64,000 bases of DNA from Nocardioides conyzicola (GTDB lineage Bacteria > Actinomycetota > Actinomycetes > Propionibacteriales > Nocardioidaceae): NCBI RefSeq assembly GCF_039543825.1, contig NZ_BAABKM010000002.1:590133-654132 (forward strand), given 5' to 3'. Shown piece by piece: positions 1-7,974 of the stretch. A program made the position numbers and the translations under genes. Position 1 is the stretch's first letter. Every line of letters starts with the position of its first letter. The notes below the pieces were generated by a model. That model had not been told where the DNA came from. It worked only from the letters and a program-made list of their open reading frames with translations, and searched no databases.

Positions 1-19
1 AGACCTTGGGGTAGGTCAT
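1..19 (-). CDS. ileS: isoleucyl-tRNA synthetase, N-terminal fragment
   Basis: Only the first six codons are inside the window, running off the left edge; they read MTYPKV. The Tyr-Pro-Lys tripeptide at this position matches the start of actinobacterial IleRS proteins as I recall them (Mycobacterium has YPK a few residues in). An earlier in-frame ATG at 28 sits directly against the GGAG ribosome site with no spacing. The ATG at 19 has GGAG nine bases upstream and is preferred. The identity rests mainly on the T-box leader just upstream, a known arrangement for ileS in this phylum. Confidence 0.7.
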
Positions 20-200
20 CGGTGGCATCTCCTGCGGGTGTCGTGTCTCGGACACGAGGACGACGTGAGCCGCGGTACCACCTCGCTTGACCCCTCCCCG
101 AGGGAAGGAGACCACTCGTTCACGGCTGTGACGGGCCTACCCGTCCGGTTCTACTGAGCTTTCGCTGTTCTTCCGGAGGCTCACCGCTGATGACGGCTCA
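20..200 (-). promoter_or_regulatory. T-box riboswitch upstream of ileS (translational type)
   Basis: Read on the minus strand, positions 84-71 spell GAGGTGGTACCGCG, matching 12 of 14 bases of the T-box consensus AGGGTGGNACCGCG that pairs with the tRNA acceptor end. Upstream, 197-183 can form a short hairpin whose seven-base loop carries AUC (191-189), an isoleucine codon followed by A, as expected for a specifier in an ultra-short Stem I. A hairpin TCGTGTC/GACACGA lies between the T-box and the GGAG ribosome site. No U-tract terminator is visible, so translational control is likely, as known for actinobacterial ileS. The outer boundaries are approximate. Confidence 0.85.
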
Positions 201-298
201 GACGCCTGTGTCGCAAGCGTACGGCGTGCGCGTGACGACCTGCCAATCGGTTCTCCTGCGCAGGTTGCGCGGCCCGTCGTACGGGGTAGGACGCCGCC

Positions 299-1012
299 GT
301 GGGACGAGCGGACTCGCGGAGACGACCGGCGCGGCAGCGACGACCGACGCGCACGCCCAGCCCTCCGGCCGGCCGCGGTCCTCGTCTGCCGCGCGGTCTC
401 CCCCGAGCGATCGTGGTGCTGGCCACGGCGGTCGCGTGCGGGGCCATCGTGGCGATCGCCGCGACCGAAGAGCTCGACCTGCTCTGGGTCGTCCTCGGCG
501 CCGACGTCGCCGTCGGCCTCGGCCTCGCCACCACGGTCGGGCTCCTCAGCCCGCTGGGCGCGACGGCGCCCATGATGACCGCCATCCTCCGCAGCGGTGG
601 CCTCGTCGCCCTCGCCCAGCTCGTCGTCGGGTGCCTGGCGACCCCCCTGGCGCGGGTGCCCGGCGAGGACTTCGACTGGGGATGGTTCGGCGTGCCGGTG
701 CTCGCGGTCCTGATGGTCGCCCTCTCGGTGCCCTCCGCCCTGCTGACCTGGTGGCTGGTGGCGCTGCCCGTGGCCGCCATCGTGCGCGGACTGCCCCGCG
801 TGCGACGCGGTGACGGTCGAGCCGTCGTGGAGGTGGCGTTCTCCCTGCTGCTGCTGGAGATCGTGGCTCTCGTCGTGGCGCAGACCGGGTCGGAGCGGTG
901 GGGGTGGACAGTCTGGCCGATCGTGGCCGTGGGCGCCGCGATCGTGCTGACGGTCGCCGCGCTCGCCGCGATCGGATACCTGGCTGCGTTCCGGCACTCC
1001 CGCGTGATCTAG
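299..1012 (+). CDS. uncharacterised multi-pass membrane protein
   Basis: This 237-aa protein has an Arg/Pro-rich N-terminal tail of about 35 residues followed by about five hydrophobic segments (roughly 36-56, 60-82, 90-112, 130-165 and 180-230). No catalytic motif or family signature is recognised. The GTG start is preceded by TAGGAC six bases upstream, close to the leaderless promoter pattern seen repeatedly here. The gene is followed after 7 bp by a DinB-family gene on the same strand. The function is unknown. The basic, Arg-rich tail could partly be an annotation artefact if translation starts further downstream. Confidence 0.6.
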   Translation: MGRADSRRRPARQRRPTRTPSPPAGRGPRLPRGLPRAIVVLATAVACGAIVAIAATEELDLLWVVLGADVAVGLGLATTVGLLSPLGATAPMMTAILRSGGLVALAQLVVGCLATPLARVPGEDFDWGWFGVPVLAVLMVALSVPSALLTWWLVALPVAAIVRGLPRVRRGDGRAVVEVAFSLLLLEIVALVVAQTGSERWGWTVWPIVAVGAAIVLTVAALAAIGYLAAFRHSRVI

Positions 1013-1019
1013 TCGGCCC

Positions 1020-1517
1020 ATGACCGACGACACCCCCAGCCGCGGCGAGGAAGCCGTCCTGCAGGAGTACCTCGACCACTTCCGGGGCGTGTTCGAGCGC
1101 CAGTGCGCGGACCTCGACGCCGAGCAGCTCGCCACCCGGTCGGTGCCGCCGTCGACGCTGTCGCTGCTGGGCCTGCTGCGGCACCTGGCAGCCGTCGAGT
1201 ACTCGTGGTGGCGCCGCGTCATGGACCGCCACCTGGAGCTGCCCAAGATGTGGGGCAAGGACGAGCACCGCGACGCCGACTTCGACGGCGCGGTCGCCGA
1301 CGACGCGGTCGTGGCGGAGGCGTGGGCCGCCTGGCGGGCCGAGGTCGCCTACGGCCGGGAGTTCCAGCAGAGCCACCCGATGGACCACCTCGGGCAGCAC
1401 GACGACGGCGACCTCGAGATGCGCGAGGTCGTCGTCCACCTGATCGAGGAGTACGCCCGCCACTGCGGCCACGCCGACCTGCTGCGCGAGCGCATCGACG
1501 GGCGGACCGGTCACTAG
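1020..1517 (+). CDS. DinB/DUF664-family protein (mycothiol-dependent-type four-helix protein)
   Basis: The 165-aa product has the DinB fold signature: a histidine in an LLRHLA helix (His55) and a late Y-A-R-H-C-G-H segment (His148, His151) that together form the usual three-histidine metal site. Actinobacterial members of this family include mycothiol-dependent maleylpyruvate isomerase and other thiol S-transferases or detoxification enzymes. The substrate cannot be read from sequence. The mycothiol gene mshB elsewhere in the window is consistent with the cell making that cofactor. It starts 7 bp after the membrane-protein gene and is probably co-transcribed with it. Confidence 0.85.
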   Translation: MTDDTPSRGEEAVLQEYLDHFRGVFERQCADLDAEQLATRSVPPSTLSLLGLLRHLAAVEYSWWRRVMDRHLELPKMWGKDEHRDADFDGAVADDAVVAEAWAAWRAEVAYGREFQQSHPMDHLGQHDDGDLEMREVVVHLIEEYARHCGHADLLRERIDGRTGH

Positions 1518-1536
1518 CGGCGGCGTACGACGGCCC

Positions 1537-1542
1537 TAGGCT
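1537..1542 (+). promoter_or_regulatory. -10 box of a probable leaderless promoter for dapD
   Basis: TAGGCT lies exactly seven bases before the GTG start of dapD, so transcription would begin at or next to the start codon. It supports the GTG at 1550 over any of the much longer in-frame extensions. Confidence 0.55.
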
Positions 1543-1549
1543 CAGACCC

Positions 1550-2509
1550 GTGACTGCGACTCCGACGACTGCCTGGGGCTTCGGCCTCGCCACCCTCGAC
1601 GCCGCCGGCACCGTGCTGGACGTGTGGTTCCCCCAGCCGGCGCTCGGCGAGAAGCCGGCCGACGAGCTCGTGCCGGCCGACCTGGGCCGCCTGCAGGGCC
1701 GCGACGAGGACCGCGGCGTGTCCCGCGAGATCCTGCTGGTCGAGATCGCCGACCTGCAGGCCGCGCCCACCACGACCGAGGACGTCTGGCTGCGGCTGCA
1801 CCTGCTCTCCTCGCGGCTCGTCGTCCCGCACTCGGTCAACCTCGACGGGATCTTCGGCCTGCTGAGCAACGTCGTGTGGACCAGCGCCGGCGCCTGTGCG
1901 GTCGAGGGCTTCGAGCTGACCCGGGCGCGGCTGCGCGCCAACGGCCGGCACCTGACGGTCTTCGGGATCGACAAGTTCCCCCGGATGGTCGACTACGTCG
2001 TGCCGGCCGGCGTCCGGATCGCCGACGCCGACCGGGTCCGCCTCGGCGCGCACCTCGCCGAGGGCACGACGGTCATGCACGAGGGGTTCGTCAACTACAA
2101 CGCGGGCACCCTCGGTGCGAGCATGGTCGAGGGCCGGATCTCCGCGGGCGTGGTGGTCGGCGAGGGCTCCGACGTCGGCGGCGGGGCCTCGATCATGGGC
2201 ACCCTCTCCGGCGGCGGCAAGCAGGTCATCTCGATCGGCGAGCGGTGCCTCCTCGGCGCCAACTCCGGCATCGGCATCTCGCTCGGCGACGACTGCGTCG
2301 TCGAGGCGGGCTGCTACATCACGGCCGGCACCAAGGTGACCGTCGCCGACACCGACCCGGCGCACAGCAAGACGCAGGTGATCAAGGCGGTCGAGCTGTC
2401 GGGCCAGAGCAACATCCTCTTCCGCCGCAACTCCGTGACCGGCACCATCGAGGCCGTCCCGTGGAAGAGCTCGGCCATCGAGCTCAACGCGGCCCTGCAC
2501 GCCAACTGA
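1550..2509 (+). CDS. dapD: tetrahydrodipicolinate N-succinyltransferase
   Basis: This 319-aa enzyme transfers succinyl from succinyl-CoA to tetrahydrodipicolinate in the succinylase branch of lysine/meso-diaminopimelate synthesis. The C-terminal half (about 165-260) shows the left-handed beta-helix hexapeptide pattern ([18 protein letters not shown], then [17 protein letters not shown]), and the length matches actinobacterial DapD. The reading frame extends far upstream through the DinB gene, but the GTG here follows a leaderless -10 box and gives a normal-length protein. dapC, a later step of the same pathway, lies about 5 kb away on the other strand. Confidence 0.95.
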   Translation: MTATPTTAWGFGLATLDAAGTVLDVWFPQPALGEKPADELVPADLGRLQGRDEDRGVSREILLVEIADLQAAPTTTEDVWLRLHLLSSRLVVPHSVNLDGIFGLLSNVVWTSAGACAVEGFELTRARLRANGRHLTVFGIDKFPRMVDYVVPAGVRIADADRVRLGAHLAEGTTVMHEGFVNYNAGTLGASMVEGRISAGVVVGEGSDVGGGASIMGTLSGGGKQVISIGERCLLGANSGIGISLGDDCVVEAGCYITAGTKVTVADTDPAHSKTQVIKAVELSGQSNILFRRNSVTGTIEAVPWKSSAIELNAALHAN

Positions 2510-2555
2510 GCGCCTGCGTGCTCGCCGCCTTGGCACGCCTCCGCACACTGGCTGC

Positions 2556-3518
2556 ATGAAGTTCCGCACGGGCGTGGCCCTGGTCGGCCTCGCCGGTGTC
2601 GGCGCCGCCGTGTTCGTCGGGTACGGCGTGCTGCGCCAGGTCGCGCCGATCCTCCAGCCCGACGAGTGCACCGCCGAGGTCGACGGCCGCAGCGTCACCC
2701 TCGACCCCGAGCAGGCCGAGAACGCCGCGCTGATCACCGCCGTGTCGGTCGACCGGGGCATGCCCGCGCGCGCGGCGACGATCGCCCTCGCGACGGCGTA
2801 CCAGGAGTCCAAGCTCTACAACCTCGAGACCGGCGACCGCGACTCGCTGGGCCTCTTCCAGCAGCGACCGTCGCAGGGCTGGGGCTCGCGGGCGCAGGTC
2901 CTCGACCCCTACTACGCGACCAACGCGTTCTACGACGAGCTCGAGAAGCTCGACGACTACCGGTCGATGCGCGTCACCGTCGCCGCCCAGCGGGTGCAGC
3001 GCTCGGGCTTCCCGGAGGCGTACGCCGACCACGAGGCCGACGCGCGGGTGCTGGCCTCCGCCCTGACCGGCAACTCGCCGCACGCCTTCAGCTGCCGTCT
3101 CCGCGGCACCCCCGAGACCACCTCGGCCAAGCTGAGGGGCTCCGGCCTGACCGGGCGCGCCGAGGTCGTCCGGCACGAGGTCGACGAGGTCTTCGACAAC
3201 CCGCCGCTGGGCGGGTTCGCGCCCGGCGGCGTACGGACCGGCCACATGAAGGGCTCGGCCCACTACGAGGGTCGCGCCGTGGACATCTTCGTGCGGCCGA
3301 TCAGCGCCGAGAACAAGATCCGCGGCTGGGCGATCGCGCACTACCTGGTGGCCCAAGCGGACCGTCTCGACATCAAGACCGTCATCTTCGACGGCCGCAT
3401 CTGGACGGCCGGGCGCAAGTCCGGCGACGGTTGGCGCACCTATGTGCCGCCCGAGACGTCCGGCGACCGCGCGATCCTCGAGCACCGCGACCACGTCCAC
3501 GTCGACGTGTTCCCGTAG
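2556..3518 (+). CDS. membrane-anchored cell-wall hydrolase with transglycosylase-like and M15-like regions
   Basis: The 320-aa product starts with a hydrophobic anchor (about 5-27). The middle region has a Gln-Glu-Ser-Lys motif near residue 88 followed by DSLGLFQQ, which resembles the catalytic Glu and GLxQ motifs of soluble lytic transglycosylases. The C-terminal third has H-Y-E-G-R-A-V-D and a terminal D-H-V-H-V-D, the metal-ligand layout of VanY/M15-type peptidases (an ARB_07466-like domain). Related actinobacterial proteins are often mislabelled as transporters. It probably acts on peptidoglycan outside the membrane. It lies 46 bp downstream of dapD. Confidence 0.7.
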   Translation: MKFRTGVALVGLAGVGAAVFVGYGVLRQVAPILQPDECTAEVDGRSVTLDPEQAENAALITAVSVDRGMPARAATIALATAYQESKLYNLETGDRDSLGLFQQRPSQGWGSRAQVLDPYYATNAFYDELEKLDDYRSMRVTVAAQRVQRSGFPEAYADHEADARVLASALTGNSPHAFSCRLRGTPETTSAKLRGSGLTGRAEVVRHEVDEVFDNPPLGGFAPGGVRTGHMKGSAHYEGRAVDIFVRPISAENKIRGWAIAHYLVAQADRLDIKTVIFDGRIWTAGRKSGDGWRTYVPPETSGDRAILEHRDHVHVDVFP

Positions 3519-3603
3519 CCGCGACGCAGTTGTGGAGAACCGGCTGCGGATCATCGACGACCGGCGCATCCTGGACGTGAGCATCCACCACTGGAGACCG
3601 ACG

Positions 3604-3786
3604 ATGTGCACCCATTCACCGACCTGCCCGGACACCGACTCCGCCGACTGCTGCACCGCCCAGGTGATCGCCGACCACCACGGCGACCAGGGCTGGTGCC
3701 GGTTGTGCAACGGCGTCATCCTCTTCGACGACGGGCACTACCTGACGCCGGACGGGCACGACGAGACCATCGCGCTGTCCGCCTGA
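3604..3786 (+). CDS. DUF5999 small protein
   Basis: This 60-aa protein begins MCTHSPTCPD and contains QGWCRLCNGVILFDDG, the core I recall from the DUF5999 family, which is widespread in actinomycetes and has no assigned role. Six cysteines and several histidines suggest metal binding. The internal ATG at 3604 is preferred because GGAG sits 8 bp upstream and homologues begin with M-C-x-H. Its stop codon directly abuts the stop codon of convergent tyrA, so there is no room for a separate terminator. Confidence 0.8.
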   Translation: MCTHSPTCPDTDSADCCTAQVIADHHGDQGWCRLCNGVILFDDGHYLTPDGHDETIALSA

Positions 3787-4773
3787 TCAGAAGACGCGGT
3801 TGAGCGCTCCGCGCTGGAGCCGGTAGCCGTCCGCGTCCGTGCCCACGACCAGCCAGCCGTCCTCGCCGTGCTCGACGAGGACCTCGTTGGTGGCGTCGAC
3901 CGGCAGCGTGCTGGTCTGCGGGGCGTCGACCAGGTAGGTGTCGCGCACGTTCTCCGAGGCGGCGAACCACGCCTCCAGGTCCGGCTTGTCGGCCGCGTCG
4001 AGCAGCGACTGGAGCTCGGTGAGGCGCTCGATGGCGGCGGCCAGCGACGCGGCGACCGCGCGGCGGTTGTCGGCGACCATGTTGGCCGTCCGGGCGGAGT
4101 TGTGCCCGCCGACGCGGGTGCCGTCACGGAACGACCCGGCGGCCATGGCGGCCGCCGTCCAGGGGTGGTCGCTGGCGCCGAGGTCGGTCAGGAGCTCGTT
4201 GGCGAGCACATGCGGCAGGTGGCTGACGCTCGCCACGACCCGGTCGTGCACCGTCGGCCGCAGCACGGCGACATGGGCGTCGAAGTGCGTCGACAGGAAG
4301 CCGATCACGTCGCGGACGGCCGCAGCCGGCGTGGCCTCGACCGCGGTGACCGCCCAGGTCACGCCGACGAGCAGGTCGGCGCCGGTCGCGCCGAAGCCGC
4401 TGAGCTCGGACCCGGCCATCGGGTGGCACCCGACGAAGCGATCGGCCAGACCGGCTCCGGCGGCCAGCTCGTGCACGGGCTCCTTCACGCTCCCGACGTC
4501 CCACACGAGGGCATCGGGGCGCGCGTACGCCGCGATCGTGCCCAGCGACGGCTCCATCACGTCGAGCGGCACGGCGAGCACCACGACGTCGGCGCCGGCG
4601 AGCCACTCACCGAGCTCGTCGTGGACCTCGAGACGGGCCTCGGCGGCGAGGCTCCGGGTCGTCGGGTCGGGGTCGTACCCCTCGACGTCGAGGCCCGCAG
4701 CGGCCAGGCGGAGCGCGATCGAGCCGCCGATGAGGCCGAGCCCCAGCACGGCGACCCGCTGCCGGTCAGCCAT
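3787..4773 (-). CDS. tyrA: prephenate dehydrogenase
   Basis: The 328-aa protein catalyses NAD(P)-dependent oxidative decarboxylation of prephenate to 4-hydroxyphenylpyruvate in tyrosine synthesis. It has an N-terminal Rossmann motif GLGLIGGS (11-18), the CHPMAGSE segment with the conserved catalytic-site His, and the all-alpha dimerisation region containing SHLPHVLAN. It is the last gene of a minus-strand run with pheA, whose end it overlaps by 8 bp, indicating translational coupling of the tyrosine and phenylalanine branches. Confidence 0.93.
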   Translation of the reverse strand: MADRQRVAVLGLGLIGGSIALRLAAAGLDVEGYDPDPTTRSLAAEARLEVHDELGEWLAGADVVVLAVPLDVMEPSLGTIAAYARPDALVWDVGSVKEPVHELAAGAGLADRFVGCHPMAGSELSGFGATGADLLVGVTWAVTAVEATPAAAVRDVIGFLSTHFDAHVAVLRPTVHDRVVASVSHLPHVLANELLTDLGASDHPWTAAAMAAGSFRDGTRVGGHNSARTANMVADNRRAVAASLAAAIERLTELQSLLDAADKPDLEAWFAASENVRDTYLVDAPQTSTLPVDATNEVLVEHGEDGWLVVGTDADGYRLQRGALNRVF

Positions 4774-5641
4774 CGACCGTCATCCGTCGCGGCAGCGATC
4801 GGGTTGCGGGAGTGACGTGGCGGACGTGCCCCGACAGGCGGCCCAGGTTGGCGACGGTCGCGCCGGTCCCGCGGATCGCGCCGAGGAGCCCGGAGTGCGC
4901 GGCCGCCTCGTCCATCCCCTCGACGAAGAGCAGGAAGAGGAACTCTCGGTCGCTGTGGGCGATCGGCCGGGCCAGGATGTTGACCAGGTTGAGCCCGGCC
5001 TCCCGGATCGGCGAGAGGACGGACAGCAGGGCACCGGCCTCGTTGTGCTGCGGCACGACCGCCAGCAGCAGCACCGACGCGTCGGTCGCCGACTGCACCG
5101 GGTCGACCCGCTGTCCGGGCGACACGACCTTGCCGAACTGGGTCGCGGCGCCGACGACGTCCTCGACGCCGCGGTCCACGACCTCGAGACCGTAGAGGTC
5201 GCCGCACAGCGGGGCGGCGATGGCCATCTCCCCGTCGGCGAGCGTCCGGCAGGCCTCGGCGGTCGACGAGGCCGCGCGGGTCGCGAGACCCTGCGCCTGC
5301 ACGAACGCCGAGCACTGCGCCAGCGCATGGGGGTGGCTCACGATGACCCGCGGGGTCGACGAGTCCGGCTTCACGAAGGCATCGAACGTCACGGGGACGG
5401 TGGTGTCGGCGACGATGGTGGCGTCGACCGATCCCAGCAACGCGTCCCAGGTGGGCAGCACGAGGCCGTGCACCGAGTTGTCGACGGGTACGACGGCCGC
5501 GTCGATCTCGCCGGCGCCGAGCGCGTCGATCGCGACCGCCTGGGTCGACAGCGCGATCAGCTCCGCGTCGGGGCACAGGTCGAGGGCGGCACCGTGCGTG
5601 AAGGTGCCGATCGGCCCGAGGTAGCCGACCCTGGCGGTCAC
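4766..5641 (-). CDS. pheA: prephenate dehydratase
   Basis: This 291-aa enzyme converts prephenate to phenylpyruvate. The N-terminus GYLGPIGTFTHGAAL is the prephenate-dehydratase signature, followed by VVPVDNSVHG and a C-terminal ACT domain (about 210-280, NEAGALLSVLSPIREAGLNL) for allosteric control by phenylalanine. The usual TRF active-site motif is replaced by TQF (AATQFGKV), keeping the catalytic Thr but losing the Arg. GTG at 5641 is chosen: it starts one base after the preceding stop, and the protein then opens right at the signature. There is no chorismate mutase domain. Confidence 0.9.
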   Translation of the reverse strand: MTARVGYLGPIGTFTHGAALDLCPDAELIALSTQAVAIDALGAGEIDAAVVPVDNSVHGLVLPTWDALLGSVDATIVADTTVPVTFDAFVKPDSSTPRVIVSHPHALAQCSAFVQAQGLATRAASSTAEACRTLADGEMAIAAPLCGDLYGLEVVDRGVEDVVGAATQFGKVVSPGQRVDPVQSATDASVLLLAVVPQHNEAGALLSVLSPIREAGLNLVNILARPIAHSDREFLFLLFVEGMDEAAAHSGLLGAIRGTGATVANLGRLSGHVRHVTPATRSLPRRMTVDG

Positions 5642-5642
5642 G

Positions 5643-6485
5643 TCAGGTCCCTGCGGTCGCAGTCGCGATGCTGGCCAGGAAGCGGACACCCACGCCGGCC
5701 GCGCCCAGGTCGCTGACGAGCTGGTCGGCGGCCTCCTGCCCGACGTCGCCGAAGCCCACGAAGAACCGGTGGGAGGCGTCGTCGAGCGCGTCGCTCATCA
5801 GGAAGTCGAGGTCGACCCCGTGCGTCGCGATGATCTGCAGCGCGCTCGCGAGCGTCCCGACCGACTCCGCGGCCGGGCGCAGGGCCAGCCAGTGGTAGTC
5901 GGCGTGGTCGGTCCACAGCCGCGAGATCAGGCCGAAGGACAGGTCGGCTGCGGGACCGAGGTCATGGCGGTGCAGGCCCGCAGGGACCTCGTCGCGGTCC
6001 AGGATCACCGAGCGCGATCCGTCCGCCACGCCCTGGAGCATCACCGCGGTCGGGGTGCCGTCGGCGACCAGCTCGACCTCGACGCCGAGCAGCGGGGCGG
6101 CCTGGGCGACGTCGGCGAACGCGCGGCGGCGGACCCGGACGGGCTTGGAGTGGACCTGCTGGCCGGAGCACCACACCCAGGGGCTCTCGACCGTCACCAC
6201 CTGCACGAGGCGCTGATCGACCGGCAGGTCGTAGAGGGCACGGAGCACCCCGAGGTCGGGCTGCTGGACCTGGTCGATCCGCACGACCGCGTCGACGTCG
6301 GCAGCGAACGCCACCGTCTCGAAGGTCGCGCGACCGCTGGACATCGCGACCACGTGGTCGACGTTGGGCGGGTAGCCGAGCAGGACCGCCAGCCGCATGG
6401 CCAGGGCCGGTGGCTCGTCGACCTCGTAGGCCAGCGTGCGCACCTGGCGCGCCACCAGCCGCGTCGACTCCGTCAGCACCGTCAT
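5643..6485 (-). CDS. unknown protein with a C-terminal ACT-like domain in the aromatic amino-acid operon
   Basis: The 280-aa protein has no recognised family. The segment about 205-270 (SVGTLASALQIIATHGVDLD, then a beta-rich stretch) has the pattern of a prephenate-dehydratase-type ACT domain. It is preceded by DYHWLALRPA, which sits where PheA has its TRFLVL motif. I infer a diverged, probably non-catalytic PheA relative or a dedicated allosteric subunit. It overlaps dapC by 4 bp (ATGA) and ends one base before pheA, so expression is coupled to both. No signal peptide or membrane segment is present. Confidence 0.55.
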   Translation of the reverse strand: MTVLTESTRLVARQVRTLAYEVDEPPALAMRLAVLLGYPPNVDHVVAMSSGRATFETVAFAADVDAVVRIDQVQQPDLGVLRALYDLPVDQRLVQVVTVESPWVWCSGQQVHSKPVRVRRRAFADVAQAAPLLGVEVELVADGTPTAVMLQGVADGSRSVILDRDEVPAGLHRHDLGPAADLSFGLISRLWTDHADYHWLALRPAAESVGTLASALQIIATHGVDLDFLMSDALDDASHRFFVGFGDVGQEAADQLVSDLGAAGVGVRFLASIATATAGT

Positions 6486-7594
6486 CGTGCCCTCAACCTC
6501 TCTTCAGCCTTGCCGATCGCGGCGTCGGTCGCCGTGAACGCGACCCGCACGTGCCGCGATCCCGCGACGCCGTAGAACGAGCCAGGCGCCGCCAGGATGC
6601 CGCGGTCGGCGAGCCAGGACATCGTCTCCCAGCAGTCTTCACCACGCGACGACCAGAGGTAGAGCGAGGCCTCGGAGTGGTCGATCCGGAAGCCGGCCGA
6701 CTCCAGTGCCTCGCGCAGCCGGGCGCGGCGCGCGGCGTACCGCGCGTGCTGCTCGACGACGTGCTCGTCGTCGTCGAGCGCCGCCGCCATGGCGGCCTGC
6801 TGCGGGCCGGGCATGATCAGGCCGAGGTTCTTGCGGACGGCGAGCAGCTCGCCGACCAGCGCGGGATCGCCGGCCACGAAGCCGCACCGGTAGCCGGCCA
6901 GGTTGGAGCGCTTCGACAGCGAGTGGACCGCGAGGATGCCGTCGTGGGAGTCGCCGCTGATCGACGGGTGCAGCACCGACAGCGGCGTCGCGTCCCAGGC
7001 GCACTCGAGGTAGCACTCGTCGGACACCAGGATGGTGCCGCGCTCGCGGCACCAGTCGACGACCTTCTTCAGGTGCTCCGGTGGCAGCACCCGTCCGGTC
7101 GGGTTGGCCGGCGAGTTGACCCACAGCAGCGCCGGAGTCTCCGGGCCGAGGGAGGTCAGCGAGTCGGTCGCCACGCCGCGGGCGCCGGCGAGCGCCACGC
7201 CGACGGCGTAGGTCGGGTACGCGAGCTCCGGCCACGCGACCAGGTCTCCCGGGCCGATGCCGAGCTGGCTCGGCAGGGTCGCCACCAGCTCCTTGGAGCC
7301 GATCGTCGGGAGGACCCCGCCGAGGTCCAGACCGGTCACGCCGTGGCGGCGCGCCAGCCAGTCGATGCAGGCCTGCCGCGTCGCGACCGTGCCGATCGTC
7401 AGCGGGTAGCCCGGGGCGTCGGACGCCGCGCTCAGCGCGTCCCGGACGACCGCGGGTGTCGGGTCGACGGGGGTGCCGATGGAGAGGTCGACGATGCCGT
7501 CGGGGTGCGCCCGGGCTCGTTCGGCGTACGCGGTCAGACCGTCCCAGGGGAAGTCGGGCAGTCGTGCCGAGACGCGGTCGAGCCGGGTGATCAG
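6482..7594 (-). CDS. dapC: N-succinyldiaminopimelate aminotransferase
   Basis: This 370-aa fold-type I PLP enzyme makes N-succinyl-LL-diaminopimelate in the lysine/DAP pathway. Visible motifs are VNSPANPTG, the SDECYLE segment and the PLP lysine in SLSKRSN (Lys228). There is no ATG, GTG or TTG in frame near the expected N-terminus. The only sensible start is CTG at 7594, which overlaps the ferredoxin stop as CTGA and has GGAG eight bases upstream. The frame remains open far into the ferredoxin gene, but that part encodes only shadow sequence. The fdxC-dapC linkage is common in actinomycetes. Confidence 0.88.
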   Translation of the reverse strand: MITRLDRVSARLPDFPWDGLTAYAERARAHPDGIVDLSIGTPVDPTPAVVRDALSAASDAPGYPLTIGTVATRQACIDWLARRHGVTGLDLGGVLPTIGSKELVATLPSQLGIGPGDLVAWPELAYPTYAVGVALAGARGVATDSLTSLGPETPALLWVNSPANPTGRVLPPEHLKKVVDWCRERGTILVSDECYLECAWDATPLSVLHPSISGDSHDGILAVHSLSKRSNLAGYRCGFVAGDPALVGELLAVRKNLGLIMPGPQQAAMAAALDDDEHVVEQHARYAARRARLREALESAGFRIDHSEASLYLWSSRGEDCWETMSWLADRGILAAPGSFYGVAGSRHVRVAFTATDAAIGKAEERLRAR

Positions 7595-7917
7595 TGCTCG
7601 GTCTCCTGCGGAGGCAGCGCGGCGATCAGCGGGTGGTCGTGGTCGATCTCGCCCATCTTGGCGGCGCCACCCGGCGAGCCGAGGTCGTCGAAGAAGTGGA
7701 CGTTGGCCTCGTAGTAGCTCTTGGACTCCTCGGGGACGTCGTCCTCGTAGAAGATCGCCTCGACCGGGCAGACGGGCTCGCAGGCGCCACAGTCGACGCA
7801 CTCGTCGGGGTGGATGTAGAGCATCCGCTTGCCTTCGTAGATGCAGTCGACGGGACACTCGTCAACGCACGCGCGGTCCTTGAGGTCGACGCACGGCTGG
7901 GAGATGACGTAGGTCAC
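7591..7917 (-). CDS. fdxC: seven-iron ferredoxin
   Basis: This 108-aa electron carrier has an N-terminal cysteine set (Cys9, Cys17, Cys21, Cys25) and a second cluster motif [12 protein letters not shown], typical of the [3Fe-4S][4Fe-4S] ferredoxins of actinomycetes (FdxA/FdxC type). The tail [25 protein letters not shown] is also characteristic. The GTG start has a strong AGGAGG site 5 bp upstream and, unlike many genes here, a leader of about 35 nt. It is the first gene of the run to tyrA. Confidence 0.92.
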   Translation of the reverse strand: MTYVISQPCVDLKDRACVDECPVDCIYEGKRMLYIHPDECVDCGACEPVCPVEAIFYEDDVPEESKSYYEANVHFFDDLGSPGGAAKMGEIDHDHPLIAALPPQETEH

Positions 7918-7957
7918 CGGTTCCTCCTGGAGACAAGACTGGGAGACGGTCGAGCAC

Positions 7958-7967
7958 AGCCTAGTAT
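7958..7967. promoter_or_regulatory. overlapping divergent -10 boxes for fdxC and the GNAT gene
   Basis: On the plus strand TAGTAT (7962-7967) lies seven bases before the GTG of the acetyltransferase gene. On the minus strand TAGGCT (7963-7958) could serve fdxC. The two hexamers share two base pairs, so the polymerases would compete for the same site. Confidence 0.5.
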
Positions 7968-7974
7968 CCCCACC

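Noticed and set aside
1103..1549. An N-terminal extension of dapD through the DinB gene
   Set aside because: The extension is Arg/Pro-rich shadow sequence. A -10 box and normal protein length support GTG 1550.
7595..7858. An ATG start for dapC inside fdxC
   Set aside because: It would add 88 residues of shadow sequence and overlap nearly the whole ferredoxin gene. The CTG at 7594 has correct spacing to a ribosome site.
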